DNA from: Thermoleophilia bacterium
Lineage (GTDB): Bacteria; Actinomycetota; Thermoleophilia; Gaiellales; Gaiellaceae
Reading direction: 5' to 3'
Assembly: GCA_025936595.1 (NCBI GenBank)
Contig: JAICTB010000164.1
Coordinates: 1 to 5,407 of the forward strand
DNA: 5,407 nt
The position numbers were made by a program, and so were the translations under genes. The notes beneath the pieces are model-generated. The model was not told the DNA's origin. It searched no databases and worked only from the letters and a program-made list of their open reading frames with translations. This document shows, piece by piece, positions 1-5,407 of this stretch (the first letter of the stretch is position 1; every line of letters starts with the position of its first letter).

Positions 1-2
1 CT

Positions 3-803
3 GCGCTCGCCGGCCATCCCGGCGTCTGGGGCTGGGACCTCGGGAACGAGAACTCGAACTGCACGCTGCCGCCCGATCGGCGCGCCGGCGAGGCATGGCT
101 CGAACGCATGTCGACGGCGCTCAGACGAAGCGACCCCGGACGGCCGGTCACGATCGGCCTGCACATGGAGGACCTCGAAAACGACCGCCTGATCGGCCCG
201 GCCGAGGCGGCACGCTTCTGCGACGTCGTCTCGATGCACGGCTACCCGATCTACGCCGACTGGGCGGCCGGCCCGACCGATCACGAACTGGTCGCCTTTC
301 TCGCCGAGATCACGCGCTGGCTCGCCTCCGGCGCACCGGTGCTCTTCGAGGAGTTCGGCCTGCCGACCGCGCCGGGCGCGACGGCCGCCGACCCGGGGAG
401 CGGCGTGCTCGACGAGGAGGCGGCAGCGGTCTACACCGGTCGAGCGCTCGACGGTCTTCGCGAGGCCGGCTGCATCGGCGCGTTCCTCTGGTGCTTCAGC
501 GACTACGTCTCCGAGCTCGCGGCGGTGCCGCCGTTCGACGCCGCACCGCACGAGCTCGGCTTCGGGCTCTGGCGGGCGGACGGCACCCCCAAACCTGCGG
601 TCGCCCAGGTGGCTGCTCGTGCCGGCGCCCCCTGCGTGCCGGCGCGCAGCCCGGGCGCCTGGCTCGACATCGATGCGGCGACGTTCGACGAAGACCGGCG
701 CTTCCACCTCGCACGGCTGTACGAGAGGTTCCGTGCGAGCGACGCGGGTACGCGATATGATCGATCGAACGAAACGGAGGCGGTCGATCAACGCACTGGA
801 TGA
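3..803 (+). CDS. GH5-like (clan GH-A) glycoside hydrolase, 3' part
   Basis: Partial gene entering from the left edge; 266 residues are visible and the true start lies outside the window. It is probably a retaining (beta/alpha)8-barrel glycosidase. Seen, numbered from the first full codon: a WGWDLGNEN stretch with the acid/base candidate E16 in the Asn-Glu pair typical of clan GH-A strand 4; SMHGYP with H79 and Y81, matching the His-x-Tyr active-site motif; LFEEFGLP with E117 as likely nucleophile (the strand-7 E-F-G pattern); and AFLWCFSDY with W163, the usual strand-8 aromatic platform. The C-terminus has the 'dG-tpKPa' ending common in GH5 and GH2-like catalytic domains. The frame is open from base 3, so the internal ATG at 108 is not the real start. 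Substrate is unknown. The GH130 gene downstream makes a beta-mannoside plausible, but this is inference. Family-level confidence is good; subfamily is not assignable by eye. Confidence 0.82.
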   Translation, partial: ALAGHPGVWGWDLGNENSNCTLPPDRRAGEAWLERMSTALRRSDPGRPVTIGLHMEDLENDRLIGPAEAARFCDVVSMHGYPIYADWAAGPTDHELVAFLAEITRWLASGAPVLFEEFGLPTAPGATAADPGSGVLDEEAAAVYTGRALDGLREAGCIGAFLWCFSDYVSELAAVPPFDAAPHELGFGLWRADGTPKPAVAQVAARAGAPCVPARSPGAWLDIDAATFDEDRRFHLARLYERFRASDAGTRYDRSNETEAVDQRTG

Positions 804-972
804 AACTCTCTCCGATCGTGTCGACGAGCTGATCCGCGCTCACAGAGGGCAGCGGCTCCTGTCGACAACCGGGTCGCAGACGGCGCTCGCGGAGCTCGCG
901 GCGCGGATCGAAGGCCTCGAGAAGGCTGTCCGAGAGATAGCCGTCGAGATCCAGAGGTCCCGCGTCCCGTAA
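757..972 (+). CDS. Small hypothetical protein with predicted C-terminal coiled coil
   Basis: I do not recognise this gene. From ATG 757 it encodes 71 residues: a basic N-terminus (MIDRTKRRRS), an amphipathic segment (LDETLSDRVDELIRAHRGQR), then a helix with heptad-like spacing (LAELAARIEGLEKAVREIAVEIQ, residues about 44-66), suggesting a short coiled coil or oligomerisation helix. There is no signal peptide, membrane segment or cysteine. The start is uncertain. ATG 757 lies 47 nt inside the GH5-like gene and has no good Shine-Dalgarno. A strong GGAGG at 776-780 precedes no ATG, GTG or TTG in this frame; only ATC 787 or CTG 796 follow, which would trim the N-terminus by 10-13 residues. The residue composition past base 804 is balanced and not Arg/Ala-skewed as in shadow frames, which favours real coding. 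It sits between two carbohydrate genes and could be co-transcribed with the upstream one. Confidence 0.5.
   Translation: MIDRTKRRRSINALDETLSDRVDELIRAHRGQRLLSTTGSQTALAELAARIEGLEKAVREIAVEIQRSRVP
776..780 (+). promoter_or_regulatory. GGAGG Shine-Dalgarno-like site with no standard start after it
   Basis: GGAGG lies 6 nt before ATC 787 and 15 nt before CTG 796, both in frame with the small ORF that ends at 972. The ATG at 800 is in another frame and yields only ten codons. The site may mark a non-standard start for the small gene, or be chance within the end of the GH5-like gene. Confidence 0.3.
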
Positions 973-984
973 CGGGGCAGCCGC

Positions 985-990
985 TACGCT
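985..990 (+). promoter_or_regulatory. Possible -10 element (TACGCT) upstream of the GT4 fusion gene
   Basis: TACGCT in the 89-nt gap (973-1061) fits the TAnnnT pattern of actinobacterial housekeeping promoters and is placed to give a leader of roughly 65 nt before GTG 1062. The -35 region (about 961-967, CGCGTCC) does not resemble TTGACA, so support is weak. The rest of the gap holds a 5-bp inverted repeat (GCCGG 999-1003 / CCGGC 1009-1013) of uncertain meaning. Confidence 0.25.
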
Positions 991-1051
991 GGAGTCCGGC
1001 CGGTCGTGCCGGCAGCGATGTTGCGAGTCTCGCGCATCTGGCAGAAGGGAC

Positions 1052-1059
1052 GGGAGAGG
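1052..1059 (+). promoter_or_regulatory. Ribosome binding site deciding the GTG 1062 start
   Basis: GGGAGAGG ends 2 nt before GTG 1062, with its GGGAG core 5 nt away. It supports the GTG as the start. The N-terminal strand of the glycosyltransferase (RTAIFSTFPPRACGIGTF) begins immediately after this codon, which agrees. Confidence 0.6.
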
Positions 1060-1061
1060 CT

Positions 1062-3356
1062 GTGCGTACCGCGATCTTCTCGACGTTCCCACCCCGCGCC
1101 TGCGGGATCGGCACGTTTTCGTTCGACCTTCGTGCGGCGTTGCTGGACGTCCCCGACGTGGACGACGTGAGCCTGCTCGTCGTCGTCGACGAGCCTTCGA
1201 GCCCTCAGCGGCCGGAGATCCTGCAGACGGTCTCCCAGGGCGCGCGGGGCGACTACGTCCGTGCCGCCCGCTCGCTCGGCCGCACCGACGTCGACGTGGT
1301 GCTGCTGGAGCACGAGTACGGCATCTTCGGCGGGCGGGACGGTGAGTACGTGCTCTCGTTCGCGCGCGAGCTCGCGCAACCGCTCGTCGTCACGTTGCAC
1401 ACCGTGTCCTCGTCGCCGACACCACATCAGCTCGAGGTTCTGACGGCCCTGTGCGACGAGGCCGAGCGGGCGATCGTGATGACCGAGACGGCCCGTCGGC
1501 TCCTGGTGGAGATCGGCGCGTGCGCCGAGGAAAAGGTCGTGGTCGTCCCGCACGGTGCCCCGACGCAGCTCGGCACGGCCCGGGCCGAGCTCGACGCGGG
1601 CCGCCGGCCGCACTACGTGCCCCCCGCCGTCGGCGGATACGAGCGGATGGAGTCGCGTTTCCTCCTGTCCACCTTCGGGTTGATCTCGCCCGGAAAGGGG
1701 CTCGAGGTGGTGCTCGACGCCCTCCCGGGAATCGTCGAGCGCCACCCGGAGGTGCTCTACGTGATCGCGGGACGCACACACCCGCAGATTTCCCGGCGGC
1801 AGGGCGAGGAATACCGCCTGATGCTCGAGCGGCGCATCCTCGATCTCGGGCTCGCCGAGCACGTGCAGCTCGACGATCGGTTCCTCGCGATCGACGAGCT
1901 CGCGGACCTCCTTGCCGCGACGGACGTGTTCGTGACGCCGTACACGAATCGGGAGCAGACATCGTCTGGCGCTCTCACCTTCGCCCTCGCAGCCGGCTGC
2001 GCGGCGGTCTCGACTCCGTACTGGTACGCAGAGGACGTGCTCTCCTCCGGCGCGGGAACGCTCGTCGACTTCGGCGATCCGGACGCGCTCGGCGCGGCGG
2101 TTTGCAACTACATCGAGCGTCCCGGGACGTTCACGGCTGCACGTCGCGAGGCGGCGCAGGTCGGCGCGACGTTCGGTTGGCCGTCGGTTGCCGACGCGAC
2201 CGCCGCCGTCCTGAGCGAAGCGGTGCGCGCGGCGCCGCGCCGCACGCCCATTCCGGATCTCGGCCTGGAGCTGTCGGAGGTCCGCACGGATCACCTGTTG
2301 ACGCTCGTGGACGACTGCGGCGTCATCCAACACGCCTACGGCGTGATCCCGAACCGCCACTCCGGGTACTGCGTCGACGACGTCGCGAGGCTCGCGGTCG
2401 TCGCGCTCGAGCTCGAGCGCCGCACCGGCGATCGGCTCTGGGCCGCCGTCCTCTACCGCTCGCTCGCATTCCTCGGCGACGCAACCGATCAGGCCGGGAC
2501 GGGCATGCGCAACTTCATGAGCTACGACCGTCAGTGGCTCGACGAGCCGCACGTGGGCGACCACGTCGGCCGCTCGATCTGGGCGCTCGGCGACGTGCTC
2601 AGGACGGCGTGGGTCCCGGCGCTCGTGGATCCGACCCAGCGGTTGCTCGCGACGCTCGTCCGCACGCTCGACCGCGACCTCTCTCTTCGAACGGCCGCGT
2701 ACACGACGCTCGGCCTGGCTCGACTCGACGCCGACCGGCTCTCCGACGACGCGCGGCGGCTACTCGATCGGTGCGTGGAGCAACTCGAGCACGCCTACGA
2801 GACTCATGCCGGTGACGGCTGGTCGTGGTACGAAGACGCCCTGACCTACGACAACGCGCGACTACCGCAGGCGCTGATCGTCGGCGGCGCAGCGCTCGGC
2901 CGGCCGGAGGCGGTCGCGGCGGGACTGAGCTCGCTCCAGTGGCTCGGTGACGAGTGCGGGCTCGCGGACGGTCTGCTGCGAATGCCCGGGCACCATGGCC
3001 GCCGGCGGGACGAGCCTGCGCCCGGGCTCGGGGACGAGCAGCCTCTCGACGCGTCTGCGTTCGTCGAGGCCGAGCTGTCTGCCTTCGCCGTCACCGGCGA
3101 CGCCGGTCACGGAAGGCGCGCCCAACGAGCCTTCGAATGGTTCCTCGGCCGAAACCGCGTCGGGCGTCCGCTCTACGACTTTGCGACCGGCGGCTGCTGT
3201 GACGGCCTCGAGGAGGACGACGTCAATGCGAATGAGGGAGCCGAGTCGACGCTCGCTTTCCATCGCGCGCAGCTCGTGCTGGATGCCGCGGGGCTCCCGC
3301 GCGTCCTCCGTGCTGCGCCGTCGATGAACGCCGAGTCGATGAAGACCCCCGCGTGA
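1062..3356 (+). CDS. Two-domain protein: GT4-type glycosyltransferase fused to (alpha/alpha)6-like domain
   Basis: 764 residues, GTG start. Residues about 1-385 are a GT-B fold, family 4-type glycosyltransferase, expected to be cytosolic and to use a nucleotide sugar. Seen: the N-terminal strand and loop FPPRACGIGTF (9-19), HEYGIFGG (84-91), VTLHTV (110-115), VPHGA (163-167), FGLISPGKGLE (205-215, the start of the second Rossmann domain with its donor-phosphate Lys), and EQTSSGALTFALAAG followed by TPYWYAED (298-325). A Pro-rich linker lies near 393-399. Residues about 400-755 form a second helical domain with HSGYCVDDVAR (433-443), NFMSYDRQW (484-492), a GDHVGRSIWALGD stretch (499-511), WSWYEDALTYDNARLPQ (587-603), WFLGRN (693-698) and NEGAEST (724-730). 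This pattern of Trp/Tyr and paired acids recalls six-hairpin glycosidases and epimerases. Single-domain GT4 enzymes are usually 350-420 residues, so the fusion roughly doubles that. The stop overlaps the next start, implying translational coupling to GH130. Donor and acceptor are unknown. Confidence 0.85.
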   Translation: MRTAIFSTFPPRACGIGTFSFDLRAALLDVPDVDDVSLLVVVDEPSSPQRPEILQTVSQGARGDYVRAARSLGRTDVDVVLLEHEYGIFGGRDGEYVLSFARELAQPLVVTLHTVSSSPTPHQLEVLTALCDEAERAIVMTETARRLLVEIGACAEEKVVVVPHGAPTQLGTARAELDAGRRPHYVPPAVGGYERMESRFLLSTFGLISPGKGLEVVLDALPGIVERHPEVLYVIAGRTHPQISRRQGEEYRLMLERRILDLGLAEHVQLDDRFLAIDELADLLAATDVFVTPYTNREQTSSGALTFALAAGCAAVSTPYWYAEDVLSSGAGTLVDFGDPDALGAAVCNYIERPGTFTAARREAAQVGATFGWPSVADATAAVLSEAVRAAPRRTPIPDLGLELSEVRTDHLLTLVDDCGVIQHAYGVIPNRHSGYCVDDVARLAVVALELERRTGDRLWAAVLYRSLAFLGDATDQAGTGMRNFMSYDRQWLDEPHVGDHVGRSIWALGDVLRTAWVPALVDPTQRLLATLVRTLDRDLSLRTAAYTTLGLARLDADRLSDDARRLLDRCVEQLEHAYETHAGDGWSWYEDALTYDNARLPQALIVGGAALGRPEAVAAGLSSLQWLGDECGLADGLLRMPGHHGRRRDEPAPGLGDEQPLDASAFVEAELSAFAVTGDAGHGRRAQRAFEWFLGRNRVGRPLYDFATGGCCDGLEEDDVNANEGAESTLAFHRAQLVLDAAGLPRVLRAAPSMNAESMKTPA

Positions 3357-4303
3357 CCGTCGACCGCGAGCTCTTCGTCCGGCATCCCGCGAACCCGATC
3401 CTGACGGCGGCGGACTGGCCGTCCACCGTGAACGTGGTGTTCAACCCGGCCGCGGTCGAGGTCGCCGGCGAGACGGTGCTGCTCGCCCGGGTCGAGGCGC
3501 GCACGGGGATCTCGCATCTGACCGTCGCGCGATCTCCGAACGGCGTCGACCAGTGGCGCATCGGGCCCGAGCCGCTGCTCGCACCGCGCGCGGGCGTCGA
3601 CGGCGAGGAGTGGGGATTCGAGGACGCCCGAGCCGTCTGGGTCGAGGAGCTCGGAACGCATGTGATCACCTGCACGGCGTACGGCCACGCGGGACCTGCG
3701 GTCTTCCTCGCCACCACCGAGGACTTCGACTCCGTCGAGCGCGTCGGGATCGTCGTCGCACCGGAGGACAAGAACGCGGCGCTCCTTCCCGAGCGTGTCG
3801 GTGGCAAGTGGATCCTCTTCCATCGCCCCACCTCGGGCTTCGCGTCGGCCCGAGCCGGCATCGCCCTGTCGCGTTCCTCGGATCTCCGAAGCTGGAGCGC
3901 GCCCGAGGTCGTGATGCAGCCGCGCGAGGGCGCCTGGTGGGACTCGATGCGGATCGGGATCGGGCCGCCCCTGCTGAAGACAGCGCACGGTTGGCTGCTC
4001 GTCTACCACGGCGTCAAGGAGACGGTGGCTGGGCCGATCTACCGCGTCGGCCTTGCGCTGCTCGATCTCGAGGAGCCGACCCGCGTTCTCCACCGCACCC
4101 CGGGCTGGGTGCTCGGGCCGCACGAGTCGTACGAGCGTGAGGGGGACGTACCGAACGCGATCTTCCCGTGCGGGCTGATCCACGACAGTGCGTCCGGGCA
4201 GCTGCGTCTGTACTACGGAGCGAGCGACACCTCGATCTGTCTTGCCACGGGCGCACTCGACGACGTGCTCGAGACCGTGCTCGCCGCGCCGGCGGGCCGC
4301 TAG
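3353..4303 (+). CDS. GH130 family beta-mannoside phosphorylase (or hydrolase)
   Basis: 316 residues, a normal full length for this five-bladed beta-propeller family. GH130 enzymes cleave beta-mannosides by inversion, most by phosphorolysis releasing alpha-mannose 1-phosphate, some by hydrolysis. Seen: FNPAA near residue 25; FEDARAVW with E90-D91, where Asp is the family's proton donor (EDxR motif); KNAALLPE (140-147); LFHRP (155-159); WWDSMRIGIGPP (195-206); LLVYHGV (215-221); YRVGLALLDLEEPTRVL; YEREGDVPNAIFPCG (260-274); and LRLYYGASDT (284-293). R158, R200, K209 and H219 are retained basic residues that could bind phosphate, which favours a phosphorylase, though this needs alignment. The WWDSMRIG and YEREGDVPN segments resemble the group that includes beta-1,2-mannobiose/oligomannan phosphorylases. 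GTG 3353 overlaps the preceding TGA by 4 nt (GTGA), so it is probably translated by coupling. Some database records name such proteins 'pesticidal protein Cry7Aa'; that label should not be used here. Confidence 0.9.
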   Translation: MTVDRELFVRHPANPILTAADWPSTVNVVFNPAAVEVAGETVLLARVEARTGISHLTVARSPNGVDQWRIGPEPLLAPRAGVDGEEWGFEDARAVWVEELGTHVITCTAYGHAGPAVFLATTEDFDSVERVGIVVAPEDKNAALLPERVGGKWILFHRPTSGFASARAGIALSRSSDLRSWSAPEVVMQPREGAWWDSMRIGIGPPLLKTAHGWLLVYHGVKETVAGPIYRVGLALLDLEEPTRVLHRTPGWVLGPHESYEREGDVPNAIFPCGLIHDSASGQLRLYYGASDTSICLATGALDDVLETVLAAPAGR

Positions 4304-4313
4304 CTTCGCGAGT

Positions 4314-4334
4314 GAACGAGCCTCAGCCTCGTTC
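4314..4334. terminator. Inverted repeat at the convergent gene junction, possible bidirectional terminator
   Basis: GAACGAG (4314-4320) and CTCGTTC (4328-4334) form a perfect 7-bp stem with a 7-nt loop, directly after the GH130 stop (4301-4303). It spans the MBL stop codon, which reads TGA on the - strand at 4325-4323 in the loop. There is no T-rich tract on either side, so it is not a classical intrinsic terminator. U-less hairpins are common at convergent junctions in high-GC actinobacteria. The position is convincing; the function is inferred. Confidence 0.4.
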
Positions 4335-5018
4335 GATCTGGCTGCCGCCGACGATCGCGTCGCGGCCGTCCGGGTAGCGCACCCATGCCTTGTGCGTCCC
4401 GTCGTAGTCCGGGCCGAAGAGAATCAGCGTCGCCTCTTGCCCGCGCACGCGGCACCGCTCGGTGCCTTCCGGATCGACACCGCGCCAGATGCGGATGAAC
4501 GGGTTTTGCTCCCATTCCTCGCCGATCGTCGAGGGGAGCGTGTGCCCCGGATGGATGCGCGTTTCGTGGGGCAGCGACATGAGCTTGTTCATGATCGAGT
4601 CGACCTGATTCGCATACCCGTCCGGGCCGCCGTTGCCGGTCCCGCCGACCGTTCTCTTGAACAGGCAGTCGCCCGTGAGGCAATCGGTCTCGTTCACGAG
4701 CAGCGCGTGATGGTCGAGCGCATGGCCCGGCGTCGGGATCGCGCGAATCTCGAGCGAGCCGGAGCGGATCGGCGCCGTGTAGGACCGGACCACAGGCACG
4801 CCGAAGCGCGCGCCGAGCTCGTCGATACGGGCGACGTGATCCATGTCGCCGTGCGTGACGAGCACGTGCGTGATCGCGATCCCGTGCGCGTCCACCGACG
4901 CGAGCAACGGCTCCTCGACGCCGTTCGAGTCGACGAGCACGCCGTGCCCGCCCTCGCCGTCTGCGACGAGGTAGGCGTTCGACGTCCAGGTCGGATGCTC
5001 TGCGCGCTCGACAATCAC
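4323..5018 (-). CDS. Metallo-beta-lactamase fold hydrolase, glyoxalase II-like
   Basis: 231 residues, GTG start at 5018 overlapping the dehydrogenase stop by 4 nt (GTGA), so the two are in one operon and likely translationally coupled. Seen: N-terminal beta strands with NAYLV and VLVDSNG (D30); the metal motif VTHGDMDH (H56, D58, D60, H61); IPTPGHALDHHALLV (H99); CLTGDCLF (D117); and HPGHTLPSTIGEEWEQNPF (H159), the ending typical of glyoxalase II-like proteins. Residues about 175-231 form an extra C-terminal tail with strand-like segments (ATLILFG, HKAWVRYPDG, AIVGG). The canonical motif HxHxDH reads HxDxDH here because the second His is Asp, which may change metal loading. By context a thioester hydrolase acting on the product of the dehydrogenase (for example an S-formyl-thiol) is plausible. 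A dehydrogenase plus MBL pair is also known at Mycobacterium tuberculosis Rv2259-Rv2260, as I recall it. Substrate is inference. Confidence 0.83.
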   Translation of the reverse strand: MIVERAEHPTWTSNAYLVADGEGGHGVLVDSNGVEEPLLASVDAHGIAITHVLVTHGDMDHVARIDELGARFGVPVVRSYTAPIRSGSLEIRAIPTPGHALDHHALLVNETDCLTGDCLFKRTVGGTGNGGPDGYANQVDSIMNKLMSLPHETRIHPGHTLPSTIGEEWEQNPFIRIWRGVDPEGTERCRVRGQEATLILFGPDYDGTHKAWVRYPDGRDAIVGGSQIERG

Positions 5019-5407
5019 GAGAACTCGATCACGCTCCGGATGCCGTCCTGCGCCTCCATCAGCTCGAAGCCGCGGTTCACCTCGTCGAGCGAGATGCGGT
5101 GCGAGATGAACGACCCGGCGTCGAACTCGCCGGCGAGCCAGCGCTCAACGAGCGCGGGGACGCCGTCGCGCCCCTTGACGCCTCCGAACGACGAGCCGGC
5201 GACCCGGCGGCCGGTGATCAGGTAGCGCGGCACGATGTCCAGCGTCTCCCCCTTGCCCGCGACGCCCGCGACCGTGCAGAGCCCCCACCCCATCCGCGCC
5301 GATTCGACCGCCTGCCGCATCACCTCGACGTTCCCCGTCGCCTCGAACGTGTAATCGGCGCCGAAGCCGCCCGTCGACTCGACGATCCGCTCGACGGTGT
5401 CTGGCCC
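5015..5407 (-). CDS. Zinc-dependent class III-type alcohol dehydrogenase (thiol-dependent formaldehyde dehydrogenase type), 3' part
   Basis: The last 130 residues of a medium-chain dehydrogenase/reductase; the family is usually about 360-375 residues, so roughly a third is visible and the start lies beyond the right edge. The frame is open to base 5407. Seen: ERIVESTGGFGADYTFEATG followed by NVEVMRQA (late Rossmann domain; the GADYTFExTGN-V-VMR signature is characteristic of class III alcohol dehydrogenases), GWGLCTVAGVAGKGE, LITGRRVAGSSFGGVKGRDG, and the C-terminal SHRISLDEVNRGFELMEAQD plus GIRSVIEF. These enzymes oxidise the formaldehyde adduct of glutathione or mycothiol with NAD and can reduce S-nitrosothiols. 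Which thiol is used here cannot be told, because the substrate-binding and zinc-ligand residues are upstream. The downstream MBL gene overlaps by 4 nt. Confidence 0.85.
   Translation of the reverse strand, partial: GPDTVERIVESTGGFGADYTFEATGNVEVMRQAVESARMGWGLCTVAGVAGKGETLDIVPRYLITGRRVAGSSFGGVKGRDGVPALVERWLAGEFDAGSFISHRISLDEVNRGFELMEAQDGIRSVIEFS

Noticed and set aside
95..760. 221-codon + strand open frame over the GH5-like gene
   Set aside because: Very Arg-rich, frame-shifted shadow of the glycosidase, which itself carries the expected catalytic motifs.
759..766. GATCGATC palindrome at the end of the GH5-like gene
   Set aside because: CGATCG-type words are frequent in this GC-rich sequence and the site lies within coding DNA, so there is no support for an operator.
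999..1013. GCCGG/CCGGC 5-bp inverted repeat in the gap before the GT4 fusion gene
   Set aside because: Too short in such GC-rich sequence to call a terminator or operator, and no T tract follows.
984..2564. 526-codon open frame on the - strand, antisense to the GT4 fusion gene
   Set aside because: It mirrors the codon periodicity of the high-GC gene on the other strand. The protein is rich in Arg, Glu, Val and His with no recognisable motif, while the + strand reading has clear family motifs throughout.
1451..2815. 454-codon + strand open frame inside the GT4 fusion gene
   Set aside because: Strongly Arg/Ala/Gly-skewed product without motifs; it is an out-of-frame shadow of the fusion gene.
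3173..4183. 336-codon open frame on the - strand across the end of the fusion gene and GH130
   Set aside because: It runs antisense across two well-supported genes, has no domain signature and shows shadow-like composition.
3353..4303. Annotation as an insecticidal Cry-type toxin
   Set aside because: Similar GH130 proteins sometimes carry a Cry7Aa label in databases, but every visible motif is that of the GH130 beta-propeller and nothing resembles a three-domain crystal toxin.
4188..5225. 345-codon + strand open frame opposite the MBL and dehydrogenase genes
   Set aside because: Its product has no recognisable motif, and the - strand frames carry the full metallo-hydrolase and dehydrogenase signatures.

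Overview
The window is high-GC DNA (about two thirds G+C by eye) with GTG starts, 4-nt gene overlaps and very little non-coding sequence. This fits an actinobacterium. The class III-type alcohol dehydrogenase with an adjacent metallo-beta-lactamase (MBL) fold protein, beside a GT4/GH130 carbohydrate cluster, is compatible with a Thermoleophilia-like lineage, but that placement is inference and not proven by the sequence.

Left block, + strand, about 3-4303. This is a carbohydrate gene run: the 3' part of a GH5-like (clan A) glycoside hydrolase; a small uncharacterised 71-aa ORF overlapping its end; an 89-nt gap with a clear Shine-Dalgarno; a 764-aa protein joining an N-terminal GT4-type glycosyltransferase to a C-terminal alpha-helical domain that looks like a six-hairpin (alpha/alpha)6 glycosidase or epimerase fold; and a complete GH130 beta-mannoside phosphorylase/hydrolase whose GTG start overlaps the fusion gene's stop. 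A transferase, a possible processing domain, a phosphorylase and a retaining glycosidase side by side suggest a system that makes and recycles a (probably mannose-containing) oligosaccharide or glycan. The substrate is not determined by the sequence.

Right block, - strand, 5407-4323. This is the 3' third of a zinc-dependent class III-type alcohol dehydrogenase (thiol-dependent formaldehyde dehydrogenase type), overlapped by 4 nt by a glyoxalase II-like MBL hydrolase. The pair resembles the dehydrogenase plus S-acyl-thiol hydrolase logic of formaldehyde detoxification. The MBL protein has Asp in place of the second His of the HxHxDH motif.

The two blocks converge at 4304-4322, where a perfect 7-bp inverted repeat could act as a shared transcription end. 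No tRNA, rRNA, CRISPR, insertion sequence or attachment site was seen.
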